The notes: a model not told the origin generated them from the letters alone. A DNA stretch of 64,000 nt from Drosophila miranda (GCF_003369915.1 NC_046677.1:13888001-13952000); one strand, 5' to 3'. Shown: positions 1 through 14,825, counted from the first letter of the stretch. Made by a program: numbers and translations.

Positions 1-2440
1 GCTAAATGGAACAATCCTATTTCTAAGGATTTGTGTGCTCATGATTATCTCTATCTTGACATAATTGGACATATGGGGGATGGCATTTAGATTTCTGTTA
101 GATACTATATGGAAAATACAAATATATTATTACTATTATTGTGGAATTAAATTTAAGCATCTTCATCTTCGAATTCAAATGTTAGTTGTGGAGTAAATCA
201 ATCAATTGAGCTAGCAGAAAAACATCCTATAGACAGTGACATTACAAGTACATGTTCCTTTCAGACTTCGCCCATTTCAATAATTATTTATCGCTTACAA
301 ATATTAAAAAATTATGTTGATCCCTCAGGTATTTGCATTCATCAGAGATCTAGCAGTTTTCAGGATTTCCTTTTCCTATTCAGATGTTTGCTTTTCCTTC
401 CCTTTAAAGACCTGATTCGCTCTTTCTCCCTCTCAAAAACAAGATATATGTGTATGTATGTGTATTTACCCAACTCATATTGAAGTTAACTGAAAGTTGT
501 TATCTGCTAAGAACTATTCCCATCACCATAAAATCCAATCGTTTGAATGCCCTTCGACCTGGCACATTCCGTTCCGCAATGCCTTCTACTTTTTTTGGCT
601 CTTGCTCGGAGTGCGTGCTTCGTGCGTTGTTGTCCTTGAGGAGGCTCAACTTAAGGCAAGTCAAGCCGAAAAAAATCTGCCAAATCATAGGCCATTTCAA
701 TTTAAATGTCCCCAAAAACATCTACGCCCCCAGCACGACCGAAACCAACACCAACACTGGCCAGCAGCACCTTCTCCATTATCCTCCTTCCGTTTCCTTT
801 TGGGAGTGGGGAATTCCATGCTTAATGTGCTTCCTGTTGACGATGCCGTACGTATCGTGGACGTGGACGTTGCTTGTGGACACTCTTTCCCACAAATTCA
901 CTGTGTGTAGGACTTTCTCTGGTCTCGTGTTTGTCCGGTTGTCTTCGAGTGACATGTCAAACACGCAACTGAGGCGATTTAGGGGTTTTCCGACTTTGCG
1001 GTGTCCTCTTCTCTGGCTTTTTCCATCAAAGCAAATATTGATTATTATTATTGCTGCTGCTGTTGTTGTTGGTTGGATGTTGGTCAGGGCTTTCCGCGGA
1101 TTTGCTGTAGAGCTTAGACTTCTGGCCCATTGGTCATTGACCCTGTTCAAAAGGCCAACCCATGACACTGCTTCCCAAATGAGGCGGCAATTTTTCCTCC
1201 CTTTGTGGCTTCTTCTACTTAGACGCTAATTTGTTGATAAATTGCCACAGCTCAAAAAATGACAACACTGTCTCCTCCAAAGGTTAAACATTCCGGCTAA
1301 CAAGACGAGGGCTCTTGACCCAGCCCATCCCATCCCATCCATTTGGTAAGGTTTTATGATTGTATTAAATTTGTCATACTGATAATCTCTGAAAAAGTTA
1401 ATTAATTTAACTAGGACTGTAGATAGCCACAAAACGGAATCAGATTAGGAGTGTCACACATTCGTTTCAAGAGAAAAGAGAAAATTCTGGCACAAATTCG
1501 GGTTGGCATGTTTATTAGATGATGCGGAGATTGTCCAGTCTGTGTTCCAGAAAAATTGAGGAAAGAAAAAGGAATTAAAGATATTAAACTAAAGTTACAT
1601 TTTTGTCAAAGAGGAACTTTCCAGAATGCGTCAACTCCATTTACTTCTTTTTTCATTGAGCTCTTCCTCCATCTCACTGGCATTCTCCCTATAACCATAC
1701 AAATTTCCATGCAGAAAATATCGAACGAATATTTATTCATATGCATTCAGTTACAAGCACTTAAAAGTGGCTCCAACAGAAATTGCAGCATTCATTTTTT
1801 ATGAAAACTGCTCTTTGTTTTTTCTGAATTGCTCTTTCGGGTTCATTTTTTCCAAAACTTTTTCTCGGACATTCCCCATATTTGTTTTGTGGACACGACA
1901 CGACACGCTTCATAAAGAAAATCGCCATGATTTATCAATTGCCAAAAAGGAATGAAAGAAAGTCCGAACCGCGGAGCTGTTGACAGGCGACGGGCCTTGG
2001 CGGAATGTATTCTGTATGCAAATAAATGGGAACAGAGTCCAGTACTTTTGGTCAAAGGTGACTGCAAAATGTTTTGGAATGCATAAATCACAAAAAGATA
2101 GGAAACTATTCTGGTAGGCCGCGAGTTTTCAGAATGCCAAGCTGCCAGTAAACAAAGTCATTTCTTTCTTTTATAAGGACATACAACTATCTCAAAATTC
2201 TATTGGACTCTAGGACTGATTCTCTACCCTTTGAGAAATTCACGAGTCAAATTGATCATTCATTCATTTCATATGCGAACTTTGGACGAGTATAAGCTTT
2301 ATATACTTATACACATAGACATAAATAAAGTTTAAATATTCCTGCCTCAGCGTAAATTAAGGTACTTTTTATATTTTTAATCATGAGTCAGTGCCGCTTT
2401 AAAAAATGGCACCAAGCGGCAACGCGGCAAGGGCCGCGGC
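1..2440. other. Intergenic DNA, no gene recognised
   Basis: AT-rich non-coding sequence at the left edge. Open frames here (for example around 450-1229) overlap on both strands, carry long runs of hydrophobic or low-complexity residues and lack splice or domain support. I see no RNA gene or transposon protein. It is probably distal upstream DNA of rickets or of an unseen left-hand neighbour. Confidence 0.6.
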
Positions 2441-2444
2441 TCTA

Positions 2445-2720
2445 CTTTTATACCCGCTACTCAATCATTATCCATACAGCTTATGATTTATGTAACTTAG
2501 ACAGTATATATTAAACGCATTTATACGTGCGCGCCGCTAGGAAGGGGCTAAACTTTGAAATACACTTGTAACAGTGGGATGCAAAATTTGTTTGCTCTAG
2601 CTCTTATAGTCTGAGATCGATAGACATGGTTATTGATGCTGATCAGAAATATATATTCTTTATGGGATCGAAAACGATTCCTTCCGGGTGTTACACACAT
2701 CCACATTCACCAGAAGACCA
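2445..2720 (-). mobile_element. Degenerate INE-1 (DINE-1)-like repeat fragment
   Basis: The stretch from about 2,597 (beginning TAGCTCTTATAGT) through 2,640-2,700 (GCTGATCAG, then AATATATATTCTTTATGGGATCG, then CCTTCCGGGTGTTAC, each read in parts) matches from memory the reverse orientation of the very common Drosophila INE-1 element. A piece of the usual middle is missing. The flanking TATACCCGCTACTC at about 2,448 resembles the element's edge. It has no coding capacity. The boundaries are approximate. A RepeatMasker run with Drosophila libraries would settle it. Confidence 0.6.
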
Positions 2721-5700
2721 AAAACCTGAATCGATCTTTGCTATGGAGTCTAGAAAAAAGAGTCATATCAGACAGTAATCTATAGGAAATGAGTCTGAGT
2801 GTTAGTGAAGGAGACATCCCCATTCTGTGTACCAGCTTACACTTTATTTACAAAGTTTTTGGGGAGAACTGTTAAACTGGATGTGAATTGACCCCAATGT
2901 AAGGCTTTAAGGCGACATATATCAACTCATAAGGTATAGACTGGACAGACTTGCCAGCAAGGCCATCTCTATTCGAAACTAAAGCCATTTGCCTATATAA
3001 TGCAGGACAACTCATCGCGGGCTTGGCTCTGCTAGTCGTGATGCTATGCCATCTGCGATTTATCTATACGATTTGCATTTTTTCAAGCTCAAATTAAAAT
3101 ATGATCGAAATTAAGGTTTTTTTTTTTGTAATTTGGCACCTTTTCCCTGACCTGAAAACACTTTTAGGCCATGAAACTTATTATAATTTCCAAGACAGAA
3201 GAGTTATTTATCACCCCTAGGATTTTCTTTGGGCCAATAAAATGTTGATGAATTATTGATAAAGTGTGCGCGGCTCTGCGTTTGACAGTGCTTCCACTGC
3301 TAATGAATAGTTTATTATCCTCCATGAATGGTGGAGTGGAGATTCATGAAAAAACTCACAATGAGTGGCGTTCCCTTGAGGTTATTTGTCAAGCCATGGG
3401 TGGTAGGGGTGTGGGTCTGGGGTGGGGTATAATTTTCACAGTTTATCGGCTACCATATTAATATGCAATTAAGTTCAATCAGGCCGACAACTCGGTTGCC
3501 CAAAGAATTGCATAATTGTGAGAAAAACTCTGCACAGTTTGGACTGAAGTACTTTAATCAACAAAAAGTGCCCAAGGAATATATCCTTACAAGGTCATTA
3601 CACACACAAATACACATGCACACCCTCTTGCCCTCGCCCAACTGATTTAGTATGTGTAAATATTTTGCTCTCCAAAGGCCCCCTTCAGCATGAAAGGCTC
3701 CTTGCTGTAGTTATCGTCGTTATCCTGTTTGTGTGCATGGTCAGGAGGACTCTTGTTACAAGGACAGCCGGCAGCAGAGCTTTCTTCTCCGCGCTGCTCC
3801 TAATGTCCCGGATCCTGTACTTGCACTCACACTTGCACTCGCTCTCACACTCTCAAACACCCACACACTCAATCTCATACGCCATTTGCTGCAACTTCCG
3901 CTTCCGCTCGGGTTGGTCGAGTTCAATGGGGAGCAGCAGGGACTCGGACTGCGGCACTCAGCAGGGCGGGCTCTTGAAAATTTACGAGTCCTTTGGTCCT
4001 CTGTTGCATTCCTCAAATTACCGACACGCATATTTTATATTGGGCCTGCATTACGGTCCATATCGCTCGCCCGCCCTCAACGAGGGGGATATCTATTGCG
4101 CGCCCTTCCTCCACTGCTATCGCGTGCACTTTGTGGCGCTTTTAATTAACGGAAATTTATGCATAATGCTCTCGACCGCCATGCCTTTTGGTATCACCTC
4201 CCCCCCATTCACGGCTGGAAGTTATGGGCCGTCAGCTAAATGCGAGAATTTGCAAATGAAAAGGAAAGGGTGCATCCAGCTCTGCTCTGTTGAAAAAAAG
4301 TAATATAGAGAACATTTATGCTAAAGCAGTGCCAACATCGAGCATGTTCACATGAATAAATCCTTCTAGGTTGTTCATGACCAATAATTACCTAAAAATA
4401 CTAAATAATTAAATGACATCATATGCTAATTGAGATGAATGTCCCCGCACACTGTTCTGTTTCGATAATTACACAACAACAAAACACTCTCCGACCACAA
4501 AACAAAACAATCGACATTGAATTCCGAACATTTCAAACTAAATGCTTTTCAATTAACAAGAGACAGTTTTTTGACTTTTTGACAATTTACACATCTTTTT
4601 TTTCATTCTACGGCGGGAGGGCAGGGCAGTAAACTTTTCGTGACCTCTGGCTTGACATAACGAAATGAGGCGGAAATTCTAGGAAATATTTCCAGCGGCT
4701 GGCAACAACTACTTACTTCAACAAATAAATTACCAAACAATCACACAATTTTATATTTTTCACATAAGCCGCTTTAAAATGACTAAAAATAAAAGAAACT
4801 TTTGCCCTGTTTTTTCCAGGCCCATAAAAACTTTTCCTTGCAGCCAGCAGCAGATGTAGTAAATGTTGCGAAAAGCGGAAAGGGGCAGAGTCGAGGACTC
4901 CAGAGGTCCAGGAGCTGTGGAAGCAACAGGTGTTTATGGCCACTCAATGAATGCCGGCGTAAATCTTGCATTAACCATTTCCCCTCGTCCCACGCCCCTC
5001 CACACCCCAAAAGTACTCTGGGAACATTCCCGAGCAGTAGCCGGCGTGGAAGAGCCAGAACCAGGAGTCGTGCCAGACCGGGAAACATACATATTCAATG
5101 GTGTGGTAGCAGTGCGCCGTCTCAGCAACATGTGACTGGGAGACTTGCCTTTTCGGGCTACTTCTTGGAAATTTATTGGGGATTAGATGATGGTATAGTT
5201 TACACTTAAATGATATATTTGGAAATATTGAATAAGATATACATATTTCTTGTAGATTATTTGAGCTTGTTTACAGTACAGTACGGAAGATTACTTCCGC
5301 TTTAGAGGCGTGGTATTGGGCTACGAAAAGATAACCATTAATGAAGCCAAGATCTTCTAGATTTGAAGATATCTTGTCGGCCAGACTTTGGGCTCTATCC
5401 TATAATATATATTTTAAAAATGTTCTTCTTTGTAGTTATTTTTGCATTCAAGATAAAGAGTTATGATTGGCTATAACCTTGAAAAATGCACTGACACACG
5501 CATATCCCCTTGCATTCGCTGGGAAAACCTTTGAAAACCCAAAGTCAGTAGGAAGCCAGAGGAGGGGAAGCCCACAGTGCGACCACAAGCACTGCGATTG
5601 GCAACAGTACTCTCGTGCTTCGTGTGGCTGGCAACAAGCGTCCGATGTTGCTGCTGCTCGGCTGCCGCTGTCTGCTGTCTGGTGTCTGGAGGCTCCTCCG

Positions 5701-5923
5701 AAAACACTTTCGGTTCAATACGCTTTGTGCGTTCGACGCGTGCGGTTCGCTCTGACGGAAACCTCGAATGAAACACCTGGAAAGCTACAAGCTGAGAGCA
5801 GATTCGAGCCAACGGATAACTTGACTCCGATTCTGAGGTGCCACAAAAGTTTTGTAGGCGCGTGAACTCGTTACGCATAAATTACGTTTCTGCAACACGC
5901 TGACCGCGTTTCTTAACGGACCC

Positions 5924-5963
5924 ACCAGCAGCAGCAGCAGCAGCAGCGGCACCAGCAGCAGCG
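5924..5963. repeat. CAG-rich microsatellite
   Basis: About eight consecutive CAG units followed by imperfect GGCACCAGCAG copies. It lies in non-coding DNA and is a typical fly triplet tract (opa type). Confidence 0.8.
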
Positions 5964-7428
5964 ATTTGTGGCAAGGAGTCGACAATATTGTTGCCGCTTT
6001 CCCCTCGAACCTGTGGCTGTGGCAGTGGCTGGCGCTGCTGCTGTTTCAGTGTGTTTTATTGGCGTTAAAGGTCGTTTACTTTTTGGCGGCATCAACAACT
6101 TTTGTTGCTGCTTTGATTTTCATCTCCCCTGTGTCTGTATATGTGTTTGTGCTGTGCTGTGCCTGTGCTGTGCCTGTGCCTGTGTCAGTGCATCAAAGTG
6201 TGAGTGTGTGTCCGCTTATAGCACACTTTCAATTTTCAATAAAACAAAAGTCAACACAAGCCCCAAACACAAAATAACCCACAAAAATCGCACACTGATC
6301 GATGACGTCGATTCGAGATTTGACGCTGCTCGTGACGCTTTTGTGCCTAGAATTTCACGATCATGATAGCACGCATAAGCTTTAATACATATTCGATTCT
6401 CGCAGTATTCGAATCCCCTGTGACACGCGTTCTAGTGAAATGTGGAAATTGTGTCAGCTGATTTGATTCCGTTTGAATGGTGTATAGTGACAAATTTAAA
6501 TTGAATAATATTCGTATATAGTGAATTATACAATTACTTAAATAATGGAAATGAAAAATATACAAATTAAAAAAAAACTAATAAGCTATTAAAAGTGTAT
6601 ATATTAAACAAAAATATAATAGTTTCAAACGTTTGAAACATTTGAATATTCAAACTTATTCCAATTTTTAATTCTGGTTTTGCAATGAACTGTAGATGCT
6701 TCAGTATTCTCTATAGAAAACAGAAATAAGCCAAAAATGAGAATAAAATAAAATAAAATATTTGTGACGTAACTAAAATATTTCGATTATGCGACTAAAT
6801 AACAATTATTTTCTTATCATATAATATATGATGCAGAGTATTTTGGGGATTCTTCTTTATACGACCAGTGCCAGTAGGGTTTAAATAAACTCCAAATTAA
6901 CAATTTAACAAGCTTAAAACTTTATCCAAACTTCTCTCCTGAAAACTTAGATAAAATAAAAAAATAGAACATTGGACGAATCTAAAATTCTGATAAGTCG
7001 TGCGAATACAAGTACATAACAACACAAAGAGCAACGATTTATTTGGTCCCCACACACCGTTTACAGCCAGCCAAATGTCTTCAGAATAGATTTCCCAAGG
7101 CAAGCATAATGCATGGGAACACGATTACCTCTCGTTCGTTGCGACTTTGGTTATCAGTAGTCAGATTTCGTTTAGCCAAAACAGCCAACAAAACAAGAAA
7201 CAGCCACAGAAAGTGTCAATGCACTGCCAGACCGAGAGCCATCAGAAACGCTGACATCAACCTAGAGAGTGGAGCGCGCCCCGAGTGCAATTGTTAATTA
7301 TGTATGCCAATCTGGTAGCCAGAAATACTCATAACACTTTAGCGCTAAAGATACCCGCAGACATCAGAAATCTCATGCATTTCATTAACTGTGACAAAAG
7401 GAAAAAATACTTGCGAGTAGTCGCCACC

Positions 7429-7494
7429 CACTGACTACTGACCACCGACCACCGACCACTGACCAGTGACCACTGACCAGTGACCAGTGACCGC
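7429..7494. repeat. Short tandem array of a GACCANTGACC-type unit
   Basis: Repeated variants of CTGACC / CCGACC / CAGTGACC follow one another about ten times. Adjacent units differ by one or two bases, so this is a diverged tandem array, not a pure microsatellite. Confidence 0.75.
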
Positions 7495-8480
7495 TCTGTC
7501 CACAAAGTGTTGACGCGTGTTCGGGTTTCCATTTAGGCTTTGGAGACAGCTCTGCCGAAAGACGAAAGACAGCTCCCCACGATTCCGATTCCCACTCGGC
7601 TTGAATGTTTAATCAGAGCCTCGCAGACCTCTCGATGATGCAGCACGCATCAGTCCCAACTTAATTTGTAATCCATCAGCAGCCCCGGGGATGAGCAGCC
7701 AGAGCGTAACCTTTTTCTTATAATTTACGAGCTCCAAGTTTCGCTCAACTTAAACCCGTCCAAATTCCAAGCTGGGACAGAAACCATGCCGGAGAGAAAA
7801 AGGTTGCTCGGGGCGTCATCAATTTTGGCAAATGTTCTTTCTCAGGCCGCTGCCGCGACCCAGCAAATTGCATCTAATTGAAAAGTGTGTGCTGAACAAA
7901 TGGAAAAACCGAATCCTAAGTGCATTTCCAAGGCGAGCCGGGGCAAGTTAACGAGCCGCTTACGGGGGGCGGGGACTCGGAGCAGTGAGCGGTTTTCTAT
8001 TGATGACGACAGTTTATAAAAATTACGCATGAGCAAACTAATTTTCATTATGAAAAGCGTCAAAGAGACAACAGCAAGCAGCAACAACGCTGCAACGACA
8101 GATTGAAGTGGGATAAATGCCGCCGTTTGTGCACTCCGATTGAAGAATACTCTTTCCATTTCCACCTAAAGATATTACATCCAACGAGGAGGCTTCATTC
8201 AGAGTTTCTTTTGCCATTGGGATATCCGTTCAGCGATTCTCCTTGCATCCACGGAATAGGGTATTTCGCAAGCAAACAAGTCCGGCGACTGCAATCGCAA
8301 TTTGGTAGCGCAAAATTAAACATTTTCACTTAAAATGTTATATTTATTGAACGGCGACATCTCTTCTGATATGATAACTCAAGGCGTAGGCGTGGGCTCC
8401 ATCTGTCGTTGGCGGAAATTGTTTCGCAGTGGGAAAACGCAATTGACACGATTTCCCAAATATGTGCCACGACATATAGA

Positions 8481-8511
8481 CACTCGTTCACTCGCTCACT
8501 CGCTCACTCGT
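8481..8511. repeat. Tandem CTCACTCG repeat
   Basis: Four near-identical 8-base units (CACTCGTT / CACTCGCT). Simple repeat in intergenic DNA. Confidence 0.75.
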
Positions 8512-9120
8512 TTACGCACATTATACGAGCATATGGATATGTGTGGGTCTTTCCCTGGTGTTAATCAAAAGAGCTGTGCAAGTTTTTTAATGATGCTGCC
8601 ACTTTGGTGTAATTAGGTAAATGGGACTGGAGCGGGAACGGAGACTGGAACTGGCACTGGCACTGGGAGGGAACGATGGGGCAGAAGATACTGACAAAAT
8701 CGTTCAAGTTGAAAGGAAAACTTTTGCCCTAATGCAATTTGCGCATTTGCCACAAATGGAAAATTTTCTACTTGGCGTGGAGCAGCTCCATTGGCAGGAC
8801 CATCTCACCGCACCTCCATTAAGGTGAAAGAATGGAGAGAGTTTTCTTTTTGTCGACTCGAGATGAGGTTTGAGTTTCTTTATTCCTTCAAGAGTGGGTG
8901 TCAGAGTTGCTTAATCGATTAATTAAAGGGATCTCTGGACGGCTCGAAGGCTCAAAGGGCAAAGGCTGTTCTTCCTCCTGTACGGAGTGAAATAAGTGTC
9001 AGCTTCAGTGGAGGGCCGCCGAGTAGCAATCCACCGAGCACAGTCGGCAATTACATGGCAAGACGGAGGGAGAAGGTAGAGAGGGGATCTGGTCTATTCT
9101 AGTGGCCTGCCACTGACATC

Positions 9121-9160
9121 TTCACCCACCCATTCTCCCATTCACCCATTCACCCATTCA
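9121..9160. repeat. Tandem CATTCACC repeat
   Basis: About five copies of an 8-base unit CATTCACC, the left ones diverged. Non-coding. Confidence 0.75.
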
Positions 9161-11353
9161 GGCGTTACCAATTTGGGAGCCATAAAACCGTCTGCAAGAA
9201 AAAAGAACAAACAAATTTTTGGCTCTGGCCCCGCGTTACACTCGTATTGTTGTCATGTCTGGTGCAGCGGTCAGAGTTGACAGGGTTCGGCGGGTCGGAT
9301 GCGTAATCAATTGTTGCAGCTTTGTCACGTCTCTGGGAGATGGCCAGAACTATCTCCGAGTCCCTCCCACAGCCACAATCTACTTAATCGAGTTTCGAAC
9401 ACATTTTCAGGTCAGTTGCCAGTTGGCAGCTGCCTTTGTGCTCGATGTTCTATTGATTTCCATACAAAAAATTACACTGTACGAGCATGTAACAATAATA
9501 AACAAAATTCCATTTCCATTTGCCAAAATGGATTGCTTACATGTCCGTAAATTAGTCGAAAAGAGGGAGAAAAGAATGGTTAACAAACGAATCAACATTT
9601 CAAGCATTAATTACACATTTGGGAATCTCCACGCCAGCACCATCCAAGCAGGCACATCTCAGTCGGCGGACAATTGACCCAAACTGCCAATAAAATTGAG
9701 TAGCAAGAAATGTAAATAAGAAGCCTTCTCTCCTCCTGGCTAATAGCTCGATTATGATGGCGATGACGCTGCCAATTCGCCATCCGAGGAGAATGTAACG
9801 AGAAAGCCATAAAATAAACAGTTGAATAATCTCCAATAATGAGAGCTGTTCCCATCCCGCCCTCGGGCCATCATCTTCAAGCCACACGAAATCGATTCGA
9901 CAGCAAGCCAGCAATTCGAGTAATAACAGCCCAGAATACATGTGAGAATCTTAACAATGGGCCGGCGAAAGGAGAAGGAGAGTTCCGAGATCAAAGCGAT
10001 CAGAAGTGCCACGATCAGTGGGATCGATGGGCTATGGCTGGATTTAAGACACATAAACGGATCATAAACGGTTCGGAGGTGTGAACTTTCGTGTGGCCTT
10101 TGCTTTGATTGAAGTAAACCCAAACTGATAATTGTTTGGCAGCTCTTAAAATAGACTCCACATTTCTGCATTCATTATTATATTTCCGAATTATCGTAAA
10201 CGGCACACGAGAGTGCTGTATAATATATGGGATATGGATGAAAATTCAAGAATTTTGTTTCTTATTTATGCAATGGGAAGAATAAACAAAAATGAAGACA
10301 ACAATTTTCTGTCAGCTATGATTCCATCCCAACAAATCTGAGACTTCAATTCAGAATTGCATTCTTAAAGTTTTCCAACCTATTGAATCCCATTATCGCC
10401 AGCAGAGACTTTTCTTCTTTGATTTTATACAAGCAAATTGATTTTCTCCTTAAACAGAAATCACATTTAATTATTTTGCTCTTAAAGTAGTTTTGAGCGC
10501 GCCAAAAACTAAATAAATTATGCAACAACTGTCATTAATAAAGTCGAGCGCAAAAAAAAAAACCCAAAATGAATACGAACGCAACAAAAATCGAAAATAT
10601 CCCACAATGAATCAAGGTCAGCATAAGGCAGCATAACTGCAGCGGCAGTGGCAGAGGCAGAGTCAGTGGCAGTGGCAGCGGCAGCTCGGCAACAAATTAA
10701 AGTTGCATTTTGTGTTGAAAATCCAGTTTTGTATTTGGTGAGCTGCACTTGAAAAAAATTCGCAAACAATCCAAAAAGTGCAAAAACAACAAAAAACCAA
10801 CTGAAACTGACGTTCGAGCCGCTGCTGCTGTTGCGGTTGTGCGTTGATTTCTTTTACATATCAAGTGAGCCGAAATTGATTCAATCAAGCCAGAACACAA
10901 GTTTGCATTTCGAGTCGAGAGGAGAGCTGGCTGGATTCTTTTCTGGGGGAAATATAAATTCACTGCATGTCAAAATCAATTTTCAGCTTTGATTAAACTT
11001 TGCCAGATCGGGTTTCATTTTCATATTTTTCATATTTTCCACGGACACACACACGGCGTGTTTTTTTGGGGCGTGTCAGTGTCTGCGCTCTTGTAATTAA
11101 TCGCTGCGAATGCAAAAATTTATGAGATTTCCATGAGTTTTTGAAGCTTTCTGTGGCTGCAGAGCTTCGTAGCTACGGGCAGGGCATGTGGGCTGAGCTG
11201 ACCGCTGTCCGAAGTGGCATTGAAGTGCGTGGAAAAGTGCGTCAGAAAAGCACACACGTGCGACCGACCATATATCAATTAAAGTCACAGTCACAACAAA
11301 ATCGTGTGACAATTAACTCGCCAAGACACCCGTACCCGACCACAACTACCACT

Positions 11354-11387
11354 ACGAGTACGAGTGCGAGTGCGAGTGCGAGTGCGA
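11354..11387. repeat. GAGTGC/GAGTAC hexamer repeat
   Basis: Five to six tandem hexamers of the type GAGTRC. Non-coding. Confidence 0.75.
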
Positions 11388-14300
11388 TTATGGGCTCGGC
11401 AATCGTTCAACTGTGAATATTTGCATGGCTCAGCCTCAGCCGAGCCGGCGATAAGGCGATTTAACGATTATTTGATAAACGAGATTGAGATTGATCTGTC
11501 AAAATACCCAGCCAATGTCAACCAATCAATTGAGCAGCTAATACCGCCATATTCAGTTGAGTTTAGGCCTGTCAAAGTTGCCCAGAAATTGAGCTTTGCC
11601 GTTTGCTGTCTCCAATGCCCAATTATCTATTGTAGAGAAACTATAAAGGGGTACATAATTACTTAGAGATTTTTTCAAATTCCGCACATTCTTCAAGGGG
11701 ACTTCCTTGAGCATTCATAACAAAATAAGGACTGAATTATCTAGTTAGTCAATCCTTTCAGTGAAAGCGTTAACCAAGTTTTTTTATGATTTACAGCCCG
11801 AGTATCTCGTTCTAAAACACTGTGGAACTTTACCCATAGCCCATACCCACTTATGATATTGAGTCGTGAGCAAACAAAATCCTTTCACCACCTACGGGTA
11901 TTGGAAGAGTAACATGAAGCACTTTAAGCCCGCCAATACGCCGCCTAAGAGGTTCGGAGAAATGTTTCCATTTTGCTGCCAATTTTCCGCACAAAACAAT
12001 CTGCGAAACGTGTGCATGCCTTTTGGCTGCCTTTTGGTTTTGATTTTGTCCCATACTTTGTGTTTTTATCTTCGTGGCTATGTTTGGCTTCACCTTTTCA
12101 GTTTCAGTTTCAGTTTATTTTTGTTTTTCTTTTTGCCTCACACCCCACTCCGAGTGCAAATATTTGAATTTTCAGATTCGTTTGCAGATGGTTTAAAGTT
12201 CTTGGGGGCCCGCATTTGCGTTGTTGCTAGGGGAAGATGATATTAATTTAGCGGATATCATAATAATTTCTATATTAGGGGAAGATATACGTAAGAAGAG
12301 TAAGACCTCCATTTTTCCTTTGTACCCTCGCACAATATCTACATATCTCTTAGTTTACGCAGAAGTTTTCATCGCCTTGTCGTCAACCTGTTCAAAATCT
12401 TTCAAATCGCATAAAAGATACTAAATACCCGAGTGTTTACCATTGATATTCATAGCAAATAACAATTGATGCTTGTTTACAATTAGCAAAGTCGAGAGGA
12501 GTGAACGAATTATTAGTCATGAATGGAAATGGGCAAATCCATAAAATACTCCCCAGATTCGATTATCGGCAATTGAAATCCCTCATGCCATCGTTTGCTG
12601 TATTTTTAGTGCTATTTTTCGTACCCTTTCAAAAGGTATTCTCGTTTTATGTTATATTTATATTTTACTCTCAATTGAACATGAGGATAGTTTTTACCTC
12701 TATTTAATCAGATTCTGTTTCGGAATTCGACCACTATGATGGGTGTCAAAAAAAAGTATCTTAAGGGAAAAGTTTTTTTCTATTAAATCAACATAGTTTA
12801 GTATCTAATAATTATCAAATGCATATATCAATGGGATGATTGTAAAACTGATAAATAAATAATATGTTTTTACCAAATTCTTTGGCTTTAATTCCTTGCG
12901 AATAGGCCTTTTAAACATAACAAATGAATATTTACAGACATAAATATCGTATTTTGGTGAAGATCTGACTCTTAAAATAGCTCACAAGCGGCAAGGGTAT
13001 ATGAAATTCGACAACCAAAAGATAGCCTTTGGGCATTTTTTTCTCATGCTGTTTTGGCTCTTTGCCTTATCCACGGGCCACATTTCGGAGGTGGCCAACT
13101 ATCCGCAAGTTGTTGGTGGCGGGGGAGGATGGCTGGTTGCTATTGGCGAGGTCAGTGGAACATAAACATGCCATAAATCATCGAGCAGGAGTGTGCGCGA
13201 GGTGGGAGCGGAGCCGCCGGCTCGTGCTGCGGATAACGGTGGGAAATCTCTTTTATTTCTGGACATATTTTTGCCCTGCTCATCCTGCGCGACCCGTCGC
13301 CGTCACAGAGCATGGCAGCCAGAATGTGAAGTAAAGATTCATTTAGTTGGTTCGCATATAAAAAAGCGATTCGTCGACACTTTGTAGCCCATTGCAAATC
13401 CAAAACTGTCAACAGACTCATTAATTATGGCCGGCAATAGTGCTGAAAAATGGGCCTGACCAACCGTTCTGCATGGAGCATTCTGTGTCAAATTTGTCAT
13501 TCATCAGCTCCGCCTTTGTGTGCTGGAGTGGGCTCCTTCAGGCCTTTTGTTTTTGACAGAAACACGGCTCTGTGTGAATGAGCCTCGGTCAGTGTCCAGT
13601 CCCCGGCTGATTGGGGCCATTGTTGATATGAAGTGTTTGACGGGCTGTTGGCTAATTTTCTCCTATATGAGTTCGGATTGAGTTTGGAAAAGTTTCTTTG
13701 TGCAGCTGATAAGGGTAATGTGCCGAAAAGTTTACGGAACCCAAACATATTACCTTTTTAGGGACGTTCGTTGCTATATGTGAAACTTTTTGAAAGGGCT
13801 ATGCAATGAAATATAATTACGCATTGGCGAACATGTCACATATGAATGTACGATGAGGAGCTAGTCCTAAAATTAAATAATTATAAATCACCCAAAATGG
13901 CTGTACGGTGGGGTAACAGCGAAGTCACTGAACCCCTTATCTTATTACAGTTTTGTAGACGATTTATCTTTTATGATTTATCCGAGATACTTGAAGCGCA
14001 ACCCATTATGAAGTATTATTTTATTGATCAGCTTATGCTGATCGAATACTCATTCGAGTTTCCTTTTTCATGTGTGTCAGGCAGGGCCTGTTTCAGATTT
14101 AATCCAAGATCGCTTCACTATATCAAGAGCTGCCAAATCAGGCTTTGCTTCTGAACCGATTATCCAACCAATATGCGATATTGTATCATATGGCTGCCAT
14201 GAGGATGATCGTTCGTAAAAAAGTCTTTGTGCAATTAACCTAAATCGTGCTCATTCCTTAATATATCGCCAACTACGTATTCAAAATGACACGAAATAAT

Positions 14301-14825
14301 TTGCTTATTCTGTCTCGGCTAACGAGGATTGATAGTGACGATCAATCACGAGCGAATGCACACATTTATAAATACATAAAGCGAAACGTGACACTCCATT
14401 AACCCCCCCATTATCCCCCTCGCAGACAGCATCAATCTCACCCGAGGGAGACCCTGGAACGGTGTGCATCTGCGAAACGTTAGGCGAGGCGACGTGAAAC
14501 GCAAGAGATCAAAGTGAATCGAATCGTAAAGCCAAAGCAGAGAACGAAAGAAATCACAAAGAGAATCCAATAACAGTGCTACAATGCAGCAGAAAGTAAA
14601 TGCACGGTAAATACGAAAATTGAATAGGAAAAACGCGAGGCAAGAGCGTACGTATAGAGTGCGAGCGGGAGAGGAGAGCGGGAGGACGAGCGGCGTCGGG
14701 CGTCGGCAGCCGGGAATCATGAGCGAGAAACGAATCGCACACAAAACTGTCATCAAATGACAAATGCTTGACAGCATCAATCAGCAACTGCAACGACAAC
14801 AGCGACGGCGACTGAGACGACAGCT

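Larger units (their letters stand above)
2721..14825. other. Long upstream region of rickets, no gene recognised
   Basis: About 12 kb without a supportable coding gene. It contains AT-rich tracts (6,500-7,000), CAG-rich DNA (5,924-5,963), GGCAGY-rich DNA (10,621-10,690), GAGTGC repeats (11,354-11,387) and several short tandem arrays listed separately. Open frames in it are short, often start at non-ATG codons, and are mirrored on the other strand. By position it likely holds rk promoter, enhancers and 5' untranslated exons, which I cannot place. Confidence 0.5.

Noticed and set aside
450-1229. 259-residue open frame at the left edge
   Set aside because: Overlaps other frames on both strands, has no domain, and its composition follows local base bias.
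3665-4303. 212-residue open frame with hydrophobic and Ser/His/Leu-rich segments
   Set aside because: Begins with TTG, not ATG, is built partly on a CACTCNC simple repeat, and overlaps open frames on both strands.
5467-5878. Paired 130-residue open frames on opposite strands
   Set aside because: Mirror-image frames in GC-richer DNA with CAG/CTG runs; no motif, no splice context.
6400-6425. ATTCGAATCCC resembling a tRNA B box
   Set aside because: No A box at the right distance and no cloverleaf can be drawn around it.
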